Made by a program: the position numbers and the translations under genes. This document shows positions 17,784 through 27,418 of a stretch of 64,000 nt of DNA, piece by piece. Under the pieces are notes generated by a model. That model was not told the origin of the DNA and searched no databases. It was given only the letters and a program-made list of their open reading frames with translations. Source of the stretch: an uncultured Clostridia bacterium (GTDB taxonomy: Bacteria > Bacillota > Clostridia > UMGS1810). The stretch covers positions 135,299-199,298 of the forward strand of contig CAKSFP010000001.1 in NCBI GenBank assembly GCA_934454585.1, given 5' to 3'. The first letter of the stretch is position 1; every line of letters starts with the position of its first letter.

Positions 17784-20700
17784 ATGAAACGATTGCTAAG
17801 TTTGTTTGTTGCGGCGGCAATGCTGATAACACCTGCCGCCGCAAGTAATGAAAAAAGAGATAAAACCGACACCTACACGGTGATTGCCAGATATGATTTT
17901 GAGAATGACGGTTTTATGCAAAAATTCACTCCTCAAAGAGCTGCGGCGCAATCCGTGCCGACATTCGGCGGCAGAGCGTTTGATGCCTCGGGCGAGATTT
18001 TCTCGCCCCCGGGCGGCTCGTTTGTCGGCAGCTTTTCCTATGCGTTTGATATCTTCTTTCCGTCGCTTGCGGACGGGGGATATATATCGCTTCTTGATGC
18101 TGACGGCAGTGCAAAGCTTGTTTTTGAGCCGATATCGGACACCGCCGCAAAACTGTATGCGACATGCGGAGACGATGCTTCCGATCTGGGTACGGTGCTT
18201 ATCGGCAGCCGCAGCAAAGTGGCTGTTTCGTACGATTCCGAGAGCAAAAACATAAGTATATCCGTCGGCGGCAATATCAGTGCCGACATCACTGCAGCGC
18301 AGGACATAGTTTTTGAAAATATAGCATTTGCATTTACACAAAGCTTTTTTATAGACGATTTTTGCCTGAGTGCTGCATTGGCTGCAGCTGAGCGAACGCC
18401 TGTGATATATCGCTGCGGCAGTCTTGTTGCGGCTCAGGCTCGGGATGCGGAGAGTTGCGCGCACATGGTGCTTGCGGCATATTCCGGCGACGGCAGGCTT
18501 GTTTCCGTTTCGAGTGCCGCAGCGGCAGATGACGGCTTTTTGCAGACATACATGACTGCCGATGACAAGCACGCGGCGTACAAGGCGTTTGTTTTCGGCG
18601 ATGCACTCAGGCCGTCGCAGAAAAATTTTGAACAGGGTAGTGCGTCCGTATGGATGTCTGATATCAGACTTGACGGCATAACCTATACCAAACGCGGAAA
18701 CACAATTACGGCAACGGCAAACTCCGTTGCCGACGGTGTGACATCTGTCGTGCTCGAGGCGGTGCGTGACGGATGCGTTGCGGCGAAGACGAGTGTCTCG
18801 GCGGCACAGTTTGCTTTGCACGGTGCAAGTCTCGGCATAGGCTATGTGGCAACAGGGAGATATACTCTCCGTCTGCGTGCGGTCGTCGGCGGAGTTTATT
18901 CGCTGTATTATGACGGGCAGTCATTTTGTGTCGGCAGCAATCTCAGCGGCAGTGATTATTATGTATTTGCCGCGGATTCTCCGATGTATATCCGAAACGG
19001 TGACATAAAATATTTTGACAGTTCCGATTTGATGTATGTGCCGCAATATGCGGACGGCGACATATATGTTTCGCCGGAGACCGGCGGAGATATATTCGGC
19101 GCACTGCCGTCGGACTATGGGTTTAACGGCAGTGAAGTGCCGCTCGGCGACTTTGCAGATAAACTTGGCTGTACAGTGAAATTTGACACGGAACAGGGAT
19201 TTGTATACGCCGCTTACGGCAGCATTGACGATTGCGAAGGGTATGAACAATTGTTTGACGACATTGCGGCGGAAGATGATTTTGAGGGAGATACTCTCAC
19301 ATGGCAGGGCATAAATCAAAACTGGCAGTTTTTCAACTGGGCAACCTCGTCCAACAGCGGAGTATATGGCAGAGAGAGTTTTGATTCATCACACGGACAA
19401 AGCCTGTATCTCGGTGCGGCCGAGAAATCATTTGCAGGATTTCAGTATGCGGTGATTCCTCTGTCTGCGGATAACGACGGCTACACCGTCTCGCTGGACG
19501 CTTATGCTGCGGACGGCTACAGGGGCAACAACCTCGGCATAGCTTTTATGATGAGGGACGATAACGGGTTTATACGCAAGGTCAATGCCAACAATGTTAC
19601 CGCTGTCAAAAACGGCGAGTGGGTCCGCGTGACTGGCAGCATCTCAAAGCATCAGCTCTCTGATGAGAGCTACACGGGTTTCCGTCTGCTGATTTTTACA
19701 TCGGCAGTGAGTCAGAACACGGGCGGCAGGGTATATATTGATAATGTGCGCCTTGCCGCAGAAAGGCATATTACAAAAGGAGTTAAGTCCGACATAAAGT
19801 GCAGCAAATACGCGTCATGGTATACCCTTGGCGAGACGGTGTCATACACAGCTTCATTTGATACCGTTAGTATGTTTGATTCCGTAACAGGGATTGTGTA
19901 TGATTCCGACGGCAGCGAGGTCGCCTCTCGGACTGTATCGGCATACGCCTTTGCAAACGGTGGATGGGTCTATGTGCCGGAATCTCCGGGTTGCTATGAG
20001 GTTGCATTTTTCGGAAAACGCAGTGACGGCAGCGTATCGCCGATTGTTTCGTATTACAGCAGAGTGTATAATGATACGACAGGCAGATTCGAGCTTGGGC
20101 GCAAGAGTTTTGCAGTGGTTAAATCATCTCCGAAACCCCTTGATGAGAGAAATAAGAAATTCTTAGTCTCTACCCATGCTCTGGATGAACATGACGGCAA
20201 GCTTGCCGATTTGATCGGGTTCTACGGTGCGAGGATTCACTGGATACGCTGGGGCAACAGCGCTACCGTAAACGGGGCGCACACCGCGCGCGGAAAGTAT
20301 GACTGGAAAAAGGTTGACAGGCAGTTTGTAAATGTGCAAAACGCTGGTTTGAAGGTTGTTGCCGCAAACATCTACGGCACTCCTCAGTGGGCGGTGCCGG
20401 ACAAATATAAAAATCTGACGGACTACACCATAGCCGGCAGCATCAGGTACAACAACTTTGCACCGGAGAATATGAGTGATTTGTCGGACTTTGTGTCGGA
20501 GTTTATCGGAAGATACGGAGACAGGATAGAGATTCTGGAATTTTGGAACGAACCGAACATAGGTTCTACTGCGTTCTGGGGAGATTCTGTCGAGAATTTT
20601 GCCGCTATGCTGAAGACGGCATACACGAGTGCAAAGTCTGTCAATCCGAAAGTCGAGGTTTCGCTTGGGGGTATAGGCAACAGCGCAAGCTACACAAGCT

Positions 20701-21425
20701 TTTACAATCAGCTGCTCGGTGTCGGCGGAATATATAATTATTACGATCTGCTTGCATTTCACGGATCGTATGATTTGGATTCAAAACTGAACAATACCGT
20801 TGCGGCGTCTCACGGATTTTTGCCGAAGAGATGGTGGAACAGCGAGGGGTATTTCTCCAATTACTATGTAAACGGAGCTGCGGCGGACAAGAGAGACCAG
20901 GCTATGGCGTTTGCATCGTCGTTCATGCAGAATCTTAAAGCCGGTGCGGAGCATGTCACCAATTTTCAAATCAAGGATTTGTGCGGAGACGAATATCGGG
21001 TGTTTGTAAATCAAAACGGCGGCAAAATCTCACCGTTCGGACTTTTTCGTTCATATCCCGACATTGAGCCTAAACTCAGCGCCGTGACGGCATACAATCT
21101 TTTTGAACAGATTAAAAACGGCTATGATTACATCGGTGAGAAGCGTTTCGCAGGTGTACGCGCAGTGTCATTCGGCGATGAAAATTCGGCGTTTATCGCA
21201 TTCTGGAGCAATGAAGATTTTGCACTGCCGACCGAGCTCAGCGCCCTCGGTCAAAGCATAAGCGATATGGAAGGCAAGACGGTGAGCGGCGCTTCACTCA
21301 AAGGCGGCAGAATGTATTATGTATCGGATGTGCCGTCCGATAAATCGAAAAAGCTTTTCGGAGCGGCAAGTAATTCAGTGCTCAACACGGCTATGCCGGC
21401 ACCGTATTACAACACGGAACCGTAA
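17784..21425 (+). CDS. Large secreted glycosidase-like protein, partial paralogue of the product at 10673
   Basis: The protein has 1213 residues, a signal peptide of about 21 and an ATG after GCGGAGG. The first 220 residues resemble a LamG/concanavalin-type sandwich (FSYAFDIFFPSL; GSRSKVAVSYDSESKNISI). A stalk-like region follows near 395-480. A module at about 690-780 (DSVTGIVYDSDGSEVASRTV) matches the protein at 10673. The TIM-barrel-like domain carries E923 in ILEFWNEPN and E1021 in RWWNSEGY, in the same positions as E616 and E718 of its paralogue. It lacks that protein's C-terminal sandwich and has no SLH or LPXTG anchor. It is the last gene of the island operon. Confidence 0.75.
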   Translation: MKRLLSLFVAAAMLITPAAASNEKRDKTDTYTVIARYDFENDGFMQKFTPQRAAAQSVPTFGGRAFDASGEIFSPPGGSFVGSFSYAFDIFFPSLADGGYISLLDADGSAKLVFEPISDTAAKLYATCGDDASDLGTVLIGSRSKVAVSYDSESKNISISVGGNISADITAAQDIVFENIAFAFTQSFFIDDFCLSAALAAAERTPVIYRCGSLVAAQARDAESCAHMVLAAYSGDGRLVSVSSAAAADDGFLQTYMTADDKHAAYKAFVFGDALRPSQKNFEQGSASVWMSDIRLDGITYTKRGNTITATANSVADGVTSVVLEAVRDGCVAAKTSVSAAQFALHGASLGIGYVATGRYTLRLRAVVGGVYSLYYDGQSFCVGSNLSGSDYYVFAADSPMYIRNGDIKYFDSSDLMYVPQYADGDIYVSPETGGDIFGALPSDYGFNGSEVPLGDFADKLGCTVKFDTEQGFVYAAYGSIDDCEGYEQLFDDIAAEDDFEGDTLTWQGINQNWQFFNWATSSNSGVYGRESFDSSHGQSLYLGAAEKSFAGFQYAVIPLSADNDGYTVSLDAYAADGYRGNNLGIAFMMRDDNGFIRKVNANNVTAVKNGEWVRVTGSISKHQLSDESYTGFRLLIFTSAVSQNTGGRVYIDNVRLAAERHITKGVKSDIKCSKYASWYTLGETVSYTASFDTVSMFDSVTGIVYDSDGSEVASRTVSAYAFANGGWVYVPESPGCYEVAFFGKRSDGSVSPIVSYYSRVYNDTTGRFELGRKSFAVVKSSPKPLDERNKKFLVSTHALDEHDGKLADLIGFYGARIHWIRWGNSATVNGAHTARGKYDWKKVDRQFVNVQNAGLKVVAANIYGTPQWAVPDKYKNLTDYTIAGSIRYNNFAPENMSDLSDFVSEFIGRYGDRIEILEFWNEPNIGSTAFWGDSVENFAAMLKTAYTSAKSVNPKVEVSLGGIGNSASYTSFYNQLLGVGGIYNYYDLLAFHGSYDLDSKLNNTVAASHGFLPKRWWNSEGYFSNYYVNGAAADKRDQAMAFASSFMQNLKAGAEHVTNFQIKDLCGDEYRVFVNQNGGKISPFGLFRSYPDIEPKLSAVTAYNLFEQIKNGYDYIGEKRFAGVRAVSFGDENSAFIAFWSNEDFALPTELSALGQSISDMEGKTVSGASLKGGRMYYVSDVPSDKSKKLFGAASNSVLNTAMPAPYYNTEP

Positions 21426-21432
21426 ATTTACA

Positions 21433-21461
21433 TTGACAGGACGAGTTTGATTTATTATAAT
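21433..21461 (+). promoter_or_regulatory. Sigma-A promoter of the two-component pair
   Basis: TTGACA (21433-21438), 17 bases, TATAAT (21456-21461) is a consensus promoter placed 8 bases after the stop of the preceding gene. The regulators can therefore be made without the 20-kb operon being on. Confidence 0.85.
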
Positions 21462-21507
21462 TGTATCAGTTGAATTTGCGGCAGATATGATGAAAAGGAG
21501 AAGGCAA

Positions 21508-22974
21508 ATGCTTATAGGGATAGTTTTTTTAATAGTCCTCATGGTTTTTCTGCTTGTAACCAAGCTGAAAAATAAATACACGGTTTCGTGTGTGCTTGCT
21601 TTTTCTTCTGTCATACTGCTGCTGATGACGCTGATGCTCTACATCTCCAAGATGACTGTTTACAGGTCGTTTTTTCAGCTTGAGTTTGTCATATATCAGC
21701 TTATAGGGAACATCCACATTGGTTTTTATGATATAAAGTGGCTGCTTAATGCCGGTTGTGTGCTTTTCCTTGCCTCATGTCTTATGGTGGCGGTTACCGA
21801 CATATATCCCCGCTCACGCAAAATCGCGGTTTGGCTCACTGTCGCTTTTGCTTTCTTTTCTGCCGTATTTTTGTTTGCCAATTCAAATTATGTGCGTGAG
21901 GGAATATACATTGCAATAAGCAGGGGAGTATCGGGTTCGGATAGCCTGCGCAATGCCGCGCAATGGTATGGGGCTGCGTATATGCTGGTTTTCTCGGCAG
22001 TTCCGTATGTGCTCATGTATATGCTCTATCACGACACTGTGCTGCTCTACCGTAAAAAACACATACGCGCACTTATGGTGTCTACGGCTTTGCTGCAACT
22101 CGTGTTCTATGTTCTCCTCCTTATGACACCTCTGCGCTTTTTCGCAGCAAATCTTGATGTATACGACTACATGAGCATAACGCTTATTTATAACGAAAAG
22201 CTCTATATCTATCTTCCGAGTCTGATAATAGCTCTGTTATTAATCGTAACATACATATCGATCAAGTTTCATTTGCTTGAACAATGGAGATTTTTGAAAA
22301 AACGCAAGGCAAACAAGAATTTTAAGATTTTGCTCAAAGATATGCGACATTTGTTCCATTGCTATAAAAATGTCATGGTGTCACTTGAATTTATGCAGAA
22401 AAAGGCCATAGATAACTACGGCACCGATATCGGCAGAGAGGCGGTTGTTTCCATAGGTGACAGCGTCAAAATTTTCTCGGAACAGGCGAGCAACTTTTTT
22501 GAAATATACAACGACAAAATCGGTTTGAACCTTGAACCGGTGTGCATAGACAGATGCATAGATTTTGCGCTGAGCAAGGTGGATTTGTCGTTTGCACGGG
22601 TTACAAAACTCTTTGAAGACGATATGATTGATGTCTACGGAGATTTTAACTGTCTGCAGGAGATGTTTTTTAACCTTGTTTCGAATGCGGCTGAGGCATT
22701 GGAACAACACGGTGCGGACGATAAAAATCTCTGCGTGCGCGTTTGGACGGAAAACCCCTGGGTTTGTGTGAGCATAAAGGATAACGGCGGAGGTATAGAC
22801 AAAAAGATTATAGGAAGCATCTTCAAGCCGTTTTGTTCAACAAAGCGGAGTTTTACAAACTGGGGACTTGGGCTTGCATATGTCAAGACAGTTGCCGAGG
22901 CTCACCTGGGCTATGTAGATGTTGAGAGCAAGGGCAATTCTACCGAGTTTCAAGTGCTTTTGCCGATAGATTAA
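21508..22974 (+). CDS. Membrane sensor histidine kinase
   Basis: The protein has 488 residues. ATG at 21508 has AAGGAGAAGG just upstream; in-frame ATGs at 21487 and 21490 are less well placed. The first 255 residues are a multi-pass membrane sensor. The helix-forming region has H284 in LFHCYKN, resembling the HxxxN phosphoacceptor of the LytS/AgrC/CitA-like kinases. The ATPase domain shows NLVSNAAEAL, KDNGGGID, KPFCSTK and NWGLGLAYVKTV. The partner is the regulator 11 bases downstream. From position and shared promoters it probably senses a glycan product or wall state relevant to the island; the signal is unknown. Confidence 0.9.
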   Translation: MLIGIVFLIVLMVFLLVTKLKNKYTVSCVLAFSSVILLLMTLMLYISKMTVYRSFFQLEFVIYQLIGNIHIGFYDIKWLLNAGCVLFLASCLMVAVTDIYPRSRKIAVWLTVAFAFFSAVFLFANSNYVREGIYIAISRGVSGSDSLRNAAQWYGAAYMLVFSAVPYVLMYMLYHDTVLLYRKKHIRALMVSTALLQLVFYVLLLMTPLRFFAANLDVYDYMSITLIYNEKLYIYLPSLIIALLLIVTYISIKFHLLEQWRFLKKRKANKNFKILLKDMRHLFHCYKNVMVSLEFMQKKAIDNYGTDIGREAVVSIGDSVKIFSEQASNFFEIYNDKIGLNLEPVCIDRCIDFALSKVDLSFARVTKLFEDDMIDVYGDFNCLQEMFFNLVSNAAEALEQHGADDKNLCVRVWTENPWVCVSIKDNGGGIDKKIIGSIFKPFCSTKRSFTNWGLGLAYVKTVAEAHLGYVDVESKGNSTEFQVLLPID

Positions 22975-22985
22975 GGAGATTTAAT

Positions 22986-23657
22986 ATGATTTCTTGCATG
23001 ATTGTTGATGACATTAAAAGTATTAGAGAGCGGTTTGCGGAGCTGATTGACAGTGAAGAAGATATGTGTACCGTTGCCGCCGCGGATTGCGCCGATGAGG
23101 CGGTACACCTTGCCATAGAACACAAACCTGACATAATCCTAATGGATATTCAGCTTGAGTATGACAAGGCCGGCATTGACGCCACACGCGTAATTATGCA
23201 GGAGTTGCCGCGCACAAAGGTGATTATCCTTACGGTGCACAACAACGATGAGTACATTCTTGACGCCTACATTGCCGGTGCGGTTGATTATATCATAAAA
23301 TCCGACAACGCCGCAAATGTCATCAGAACAATTCACATGGTCCACAGCAATGACAATTTTCTCGGGCCGCTGCTTGCCTCCAAACTCAAGGAGAGCCTCA
23401 TCACCGCACGCAACCGCGAGGAGAGTATGTTGTTTTTCGTGAACAACTATTCAAGGCTTACCGATGCCGAAAGAAAAACCATCAAATATCTGTATAACGG
23501 CAAAAAACGCAGAGAGATTGCTGAGATAGAGTTTGTTTCGGAAGAAACCGTCAAGACTCATGTCAGCCACATATTAAAAAAACTCGGCTTTCACTCGACG
23601 CATGAACTGATAAAGTTTCTCAAAAAAATAAAGCTTTTCGATGAGTTTGATATTTAG
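22986..23657 (+). CDS. LuxR/NarL-type response regulator
   Basis: The protein has 223 residues. The receiver domain has the acidic pair D8/D9, phosphoacceptor D54 (IILMDIQL) and a conserved lysine in YIIKSDNA. The C-terminal LuxR-type helix-turn-helix spans about 158-212 (RREIAEIEFVSEETVKTHVS). It follows its kinase by 11 bases. Candidate targets are the identical inverted repeats at 701-719 and 23673-23691, each directly against a poor -35 box, which fits an activator. That link is inference. Confidence 0.92.
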   Translation: MISCMIVDDIKSIRERFAELIDSEEDMCTVAAADCADEAVHLAIEHKPDIILMDIQLEYDKAGIDATRVIMQELPRTKVIILTVHNNDEYILDAYIAGAVDYIIKSDNAANVIRTIHMVHSNDNFLGPLLASKLKESLITARNREESMLFFVNNYSRLTDAERKTIKYLYNGKKRREIAEIEFVSEETVKTHVSHILKKLGFHSTHELIKFLKKIKLFDEFDI

Positions 23658-23672
23658 CCAAATTCTGTTTTA

Positions 23673-23720
23673 GGGGGAGTTAAAATCCCCCTTTTCTCAT
23701 GTCAAATTGGGTGTTACAAT
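23673..23720 (+). promoter_or_regulatory. GH31 promoter with the same inverted-repeat operator as the island operon
   Basis: GGGGGA (23673-23678) and TCCCCC (23686-23691), 7 bases apart, abut a poor -35 TTTTCT (23692-23697), then 17 bases to TACAAT (23715-23720). Layout and register equal those at 701-748. It also lies 15 bases after the regulator's stop codon and could double as that operon's terminator. Confidence 0.6.
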
Positions 23721-23772
23721 ATACACATAATAATCGGATGAGTTCTTGCTCTCCAAACAGCGGAGGTATGTT

Positions 23773-25290
23773 ATGAAATTTACTATGTTAGACAATGAAT
23801 ATTGGTGGGGCGGATGTGTCAATCTGGGTCACAAAATGCCTTTTTCGGCAAAAAGCAGCTTTGAGTTCAACCTCACAAGCGGCCGGGAGAATGATCAGTT
23901 TGCGCCACTTTTGATATCAAGCAAGGGCAGATACATTTGGTGCGACGGTATATTTGACTGTCACATATGTGACGGAGCAATAGATATTAAAACCGATGCA
24001 GCGGTTGAATTGTGCGATGGTTTTGAAAACTTGCGCGGCGCTTACCTTGCGGCGAGCAAGAAGCATTTTCCGTTTGACGCAAGTATGCCCGATATACTCT
24101 TTTGGAGTGCGCCGCAGTATAACACATGGATGGAGCTCGGCACTGAGCAAACCACAGAAAACATTCTCGAATATGCCCGCGGAATAAAGAGCAACGGCTT
24201 GCCGAGCGGCATCCTCATGATAGACGGCGGCTGGCAGGAGGATTACGGCGTGTATGAGTATTTTAATCAGCGCAAAATTCCTGATCCGAAGGCTCTTGTG
24301 GATGAGCTGCACGGCCTGGGATTCAAGGTAATGGTCTGGGTGTCGCCGATTGTTTCGTCTGCCGGCACAAGATATAAAGAGCTGCGCGACAGGGGATATC
24401 TCGTGTCGGGCACGGACGGAGAACCTGTTGTGCGCAAGTGGTGGAGCGGCTACAGCGCAGTGCTCGATTTCAGCAATCCCGATGCAGTGGCTTGGATGAG
24501 AGAAAAACTTAATTCACTCATGGTTAATTACGGAGTTGACGGTTTCAAATTTGATGCCGGTGACAGATATTTCTATGATGATGACGACATTACATACGGA
24601 AAAGTCTGTGCGCGCGATCAGACGGCGTTGTTCAATGCGGTTGGTGAGGTGTATAGATTCAACGAATTCCGCGCTGCCTGGAAATTTGGAGGAAGGCCCA
24701 TTGTTGCTCGGCTGCACGACAAATATCACAGCTGGGACAGCTTTGGGATAAATACCCTTGTGCCGCACACCGTTTTGCAGGGACTCCTGGGATATGCATA
24801 TTGTTGCCCTGATATGGTCGGTGGCGGAATAATCGGCTCTACCGATAATCTTGATGAGGAGCTTTTTGTACGCTGGGCACAGGCAAATGCGCTCATGGGT
24901 ATGATGCAGATGTCAAAATCGCCTTGGAAAATACTCAGCGCCGAAAATGTGCGCCGCGTAAAAGCGGCATATGCGCTGCACATTAAATACTCCGATTATA
25001 TCTGCTCACTCGCAAAAAAAGCATCGCAGAGCGGCGAACCCGTCGTGCGCCATATGTGTTATGAGTTCCCGAATGAAGGTTTCGAGGAGGAGGACGGTCA
25101 GTTCATGCTCGGATCGGATATTCTTGTCGCTCCGGTACTCAAAAAAGGCGAACGCAGCAAAACTGTCAGGCTGCCCGGCGGTAAGTGGAGATATTTTGAC
25201 GGTACGGTTTTTGACGGCAACACATGTGTGGAGGTAGATGCAGACCTTGATGTATTGCCCTATTTTGAAAAAATGATAAAAAACACTTGA
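23773..25290 (+). CDS. Glycoside hydrolase family 31 enzyme, probably cytoplasmic
   Basis: The protein has 505 residues. ATG at 23773 follows CGGAGGT. There is no signal peptide, so it should act on imported oligosaccharide. The GH31 barrel shows GILMIDGGWQEDYG, the nucleophile motif GFKFDAGD (D261), a probable acid/base D322 in YHSWDSFG, and YCCPDMVGGG. It is shorter than classical alpha-glucosidases (about 650-800), with a reduced N-terminal sandwich. GH31 enzymes split alpha-glucosides, alpha-xylosides or related bonds; which one cannot be told. Its promoter matches that of the upstream operon, so it is probably co-induced with the importer. Confidence 0.85.
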   Translation: MKFTMLDNEYWWGGCVNLGHKMPFSAKSSFEFNLTSGRENDQFAPLLISSKGRYIWCDGIFDCHICDGAIDIKTDAAVELCDGFENLRGAYLAASKKHFPFDASMPDILFWSAPQYNTWMELGTEQTTENILEYARGIKSNGLPSGILMIDGGWQEDYGVYEYFNQRKIPDPKALVDELHGLGFKVMVWVSPIVSSAGTRYKELRDRGYLVSGTDGEPVVRKWWSGYSAVLDFSNPDAVAWMREKLNSLMVNYGVDGFKFDAGDRYFYDDDDITYGKVCARDQTALFNAVGEVYRFNEFRAAWKFGGRPIVARLHDKYHSWDSFGINTLVPHTVLQGLLGYAYCCPDMVGGGIIGSTDNLDEELFVRWAQANALMGMMQMSKSPWKILSAENVRRVKAAYALHIKYSDYICSLAKKASQSGEPVVRHMCYEFPNEGFEEEDGQFMLGSDILVAPVLKKGERSKTVRLPGGKWRYFDGTVFDGNTCVEVDADLDVLPYFEKMIKNT

Positions 25291-25315
25291 CAAACGGGAA
25301 AAATGTGTGTATAAT
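25287..25315 (+). promoter_or_regulatory. Sigma-A promoter of the ylxM-ffh operon
   Basis: TTGACA (25287-25292), 17 bases, TATAAT (25310-25315). The -35 box overlaps the TGA stop of the GH31 gene, and the last bases of the -10 are the first bases of that gene's terminator stem. Confidence 0.85.
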
Positions 25316-25351
25316 CATGTGTAAAGCTAATTACTTTACACATGATTTTTT
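25313..25351 (+). terminator. Terminator of the GH31 gene, overlapping the next promoter
   Basis: A 14-bp perfect stem (25313-25326 with 25334-25347), loop CTAATTA, then T6. Transcripts starting from the promoter inside it lose most of the left arm, so the operon's own RNA should not terminate here. Confidence 0.8.
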
Positions 25352-25392
25352 GAATCATTTAACTCGAAACAAATACTTGAGGACGGTGGAAA

Positions 25393-25731
25393 ATGAAAGA
25401 TCTCGGCACTGCATATCTGATGGATTTTTACGGAAATCTGCTCAGCGACAAGCAACGCGACATTATGCAGATGTATTATCAGGAGGATCTGTCACTTTCC
25501 GAAATTGCCGCCGAATGCGGCATAACCCGACAGGGAGTTCGGGATAATATCGTCCGTGCGCAAAAGGAACTTGAGGATTTTGAAGCAGCGCTTGGCTTGT
25601 GCGCAAAGTTTTCGAGCATAAACGAAAGGCTTGACAGAATAAAAAAAATGCTGTCTGACGGTGATGAAATCACCGCACGGAGGAAAGAAGAGGCTATTGC
25701 TTTGCTCGACAGCGTGCAGAACGATATCTGA
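25393..25731 (+). CDS. ylxM: YlxM family helix-turn-helix protein, SRP-associated
   Basis: The protein has 112 residues, the usual YlxM length. It has a sigma-70 region 4-like helix-turn-helix (YYQEDLSLSEIAAECGITRQ) followed by a charged helical tail. The family is found next to ffh and is thought to modulate the signal recognition particle. Here it opens the operon and ends 22 bases before ffh. Confidence 0.92.
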   Translation: MKDLGTAYLMDFYGNLLSDKQRDIMQMYYQEDLSLSEIAAECGITRQGVRDNIVRAQKELEDFEAALGLCAKFSSINERLDRIKKMLSDGDEITARRKEEAIALLDSVQNDI

Positions 25732-25753
25732 TTAATGACGGGAGTTGAACAGT

Positions 25754-27094
25754 TTGGCATTTGATAATCTTACCGAAAAACTTCAAACAGCTTTCAAAAA
25801 ACTCAAAGGCAAGGGAAAAATTTCCGAAGCAGACCTTAAGGCGGCGATGCGTGAGGTAAAGCTTGCTCTGCTTGAGGCGGATGTCAACTTCAAGGTTGTT
25901 AAGGATTTTATAAACTCCGTATCGGAAAAGGCTCTTGGCGCAAATGTTCTGGAAAGTCTCACTCCGGCACAGCAGATTATAAAAATAGTAAATGATGAAC
26001 TGACTGCGCTCATGGGTGAAAAGGTATCGAAAATCCAATTTTCGTCCAAAACTCCGTCGGTGATAATGATGGTAGGTCTGCAGGGTGCAGGTAAGACAAC
26101 CACATCGGCAAAGATAGGAGCACTTCTTAAAAAGCAGCATAAAAGACCGCTGCTTGCCGCGTGCGATGTTTACAGACCGGCAGCGAGAAAACAGCTCAAA
26201 GTTGTGGGTGAACAGGTCGGTGTGCCGGTGTTCTCCCTCGATGATTGCAACGATGCTGTGGAGATAGCAAAAAAGAGTATAGAACACGCCGAGAACTACA
26301 ACAACGATGTAGTAATCATAGATACCGCCGGGCGGTTACAGATTGATGCCGAGCTGATGGACGAGTTGGCAAACATAAAATCTGCAACGGAGCCGGCCGA
26401 GATACTTCTTGTTATAGATGCAATGACGGGTCAGGACGCTGTTAATGTTGCTTCCGGATTTGACGAAAAACTTGACATAACAGGAGTTGTGCTCACAAAG
26501 CTTGACGGTGATACCAGGGGCGGTGCGGCACTTTCTGTGCGTGCGGTCACCGGCAAACCGATAAAACTTGCCGGTCAGGGCGAAAAACTCGGTGATCTGG
26601 ATTGGTTTTATCCTGACAGAATGGCTTCGCGTATACTCGGTATGGGCGATATGCTCACTCTGATAGACAAAATCACCGAAGAATATGATGAAAAAAAAGC
26701 TGCGGAGCTTGAGCAAAAGATTCGCAAGAAATCATTTGATCTTGATGATTATCTCGACCAGATGAATCAGATGAAAAAGATGGGCTCGCTTACCGATTTG
26801 CTCGGCATGATGCCCGGTGTGGACAAAAAGGCGCTCGCCAATGTAAACATAGATGACAAAAAACTGGTGCACATTGAGGCGATGATCACTTCGATGACAA
26901 AACAGGAGCGCAAGAACCCGGACATAATAAACGGTTCGCGAAAAAAGCGCATTGCCGCCGGCAGCGGCACAACGCCGGCAGAGATAAATCAGTTTCTGCG
27001 GCAGTTTGACCAGATGCGCAAACTTATGAAACAATTCAGCAATCCTAAAAAGATGAAAAAAACCATGGGCGGTTTGAGAGGTCTTTTCGGTTAA
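25754..27094 (+). CDS. ffh: Signal recognition particle GTPase Ffh
   Basis: The protein has 446 residues. I chose TTG at 25754, giving MAFDNLTEKLQ, with CGGGAG 9 bases upstream. It has the N domain, the NG GTPase with GLQGAGKTTT, DTAGRLQ and TKLDGDTRGG, and a methionine-rich M domain (from about 300) ending GGLRGLFG. It binds signal peptides and 4.5S/SRP RNA and delivers ribosomes to FtsY at the membrane. Confidence 0.97.
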   Translation: MAFDNLTEKLQTAFKKLKGKGKISEADLKAAMREVKLALLEADVNFKVVKDFINSVSEKALGANVLESLTPAQQIIKIVNDELTALMGEKVSKIQFSSKTPSVIMMVGLQGAGKTTTSAKIGALLKKQHKRPLLAACDVYRPAARKQLKVVGEQVGVPVFSLDDCNDAVEIAKKSIEHAENYNNDVVIIDTAGRLQIDAELMDELANIKSATEPAEILLVIDAMTGQDAVNVASGFDEKLDITGVVLTKLDGDTRGGAALSVRAVTGKPIKLAGQGEKLGDLDWFYPDRMASRILGMGDMLTLIDKITEEYDEKKAAELEQKIRKKSFDLDDYLDQMNQMKKMGSLTDLLGMMPGVDKKALANVNIDDKKLVHIEAMITSMTKQERKNPDIINGSRKKRIAAGSGTTPAEINQFLRQFDQMRKLMKQFSNPKKMKKTMGGLRGLFG

Positions 27095-27154
27095 TTGTTG
27101 TTTTGGCGCGGCTCAGCCGTGTATATACACAAATAAATCACGGAGGTGAAAATA

Positions 27155-27397
27155 ATGGTAAAAATTCGTCTTAGAAGATTGGGTGCAAAGAAGAAACCTT
27201 TCTACAGAGTAGTTGTTGCAGATTCAAGATATCCCAGAGACGGCAGATTTATAGAGGAAATCGGAACATATGATCCGCTTACAGAACCCTCAACAATTAA
27301 AATCGATGCCGAGAAGGCAGCAAAATGGCTGTCTGAGGGTGCACAGCCTACCGATACTGTAAAAGAGCTTTTGAAAATCAGCGGAATTGTAAAATAA
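27155..27397 (+). CDS. rpsP: Ribosomal protein S16
   Basis: The protein has 80 residues: MVKIRLRRLGAKKKPFYRVV is the family signature. GGAGGTG sits before the ATG at 27155. It is a 30S assembly protein, in the conserved ffh-rpsP-khpA-rimM-trmD order. Confidence 0.97.
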   Translation: MVKIRLRRLGAKKKPFYRVVVADSRYPRDGRFIEEIGTYDPLTEPSTIKIDAEKAAKWLSEGAQPTDTVKELLKISGIVK

Positions 27398-27418
27398 TCC
27401 GCAGGAGGTAGAATGCAC

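Noticed and set aside
17784..21425. A sortase-anchored (LPXTG) surface protein
   Set aside because: No LPXTG motif, membrane helix or positive tail is found at the C-terminus; it ends PAPYYNTEP.
25393..25731. A sigma factor, from the region 4-like helix-turn-helix
   Set aside because: Length and position before ffh identify YlxM; sigma region 2 is absent.
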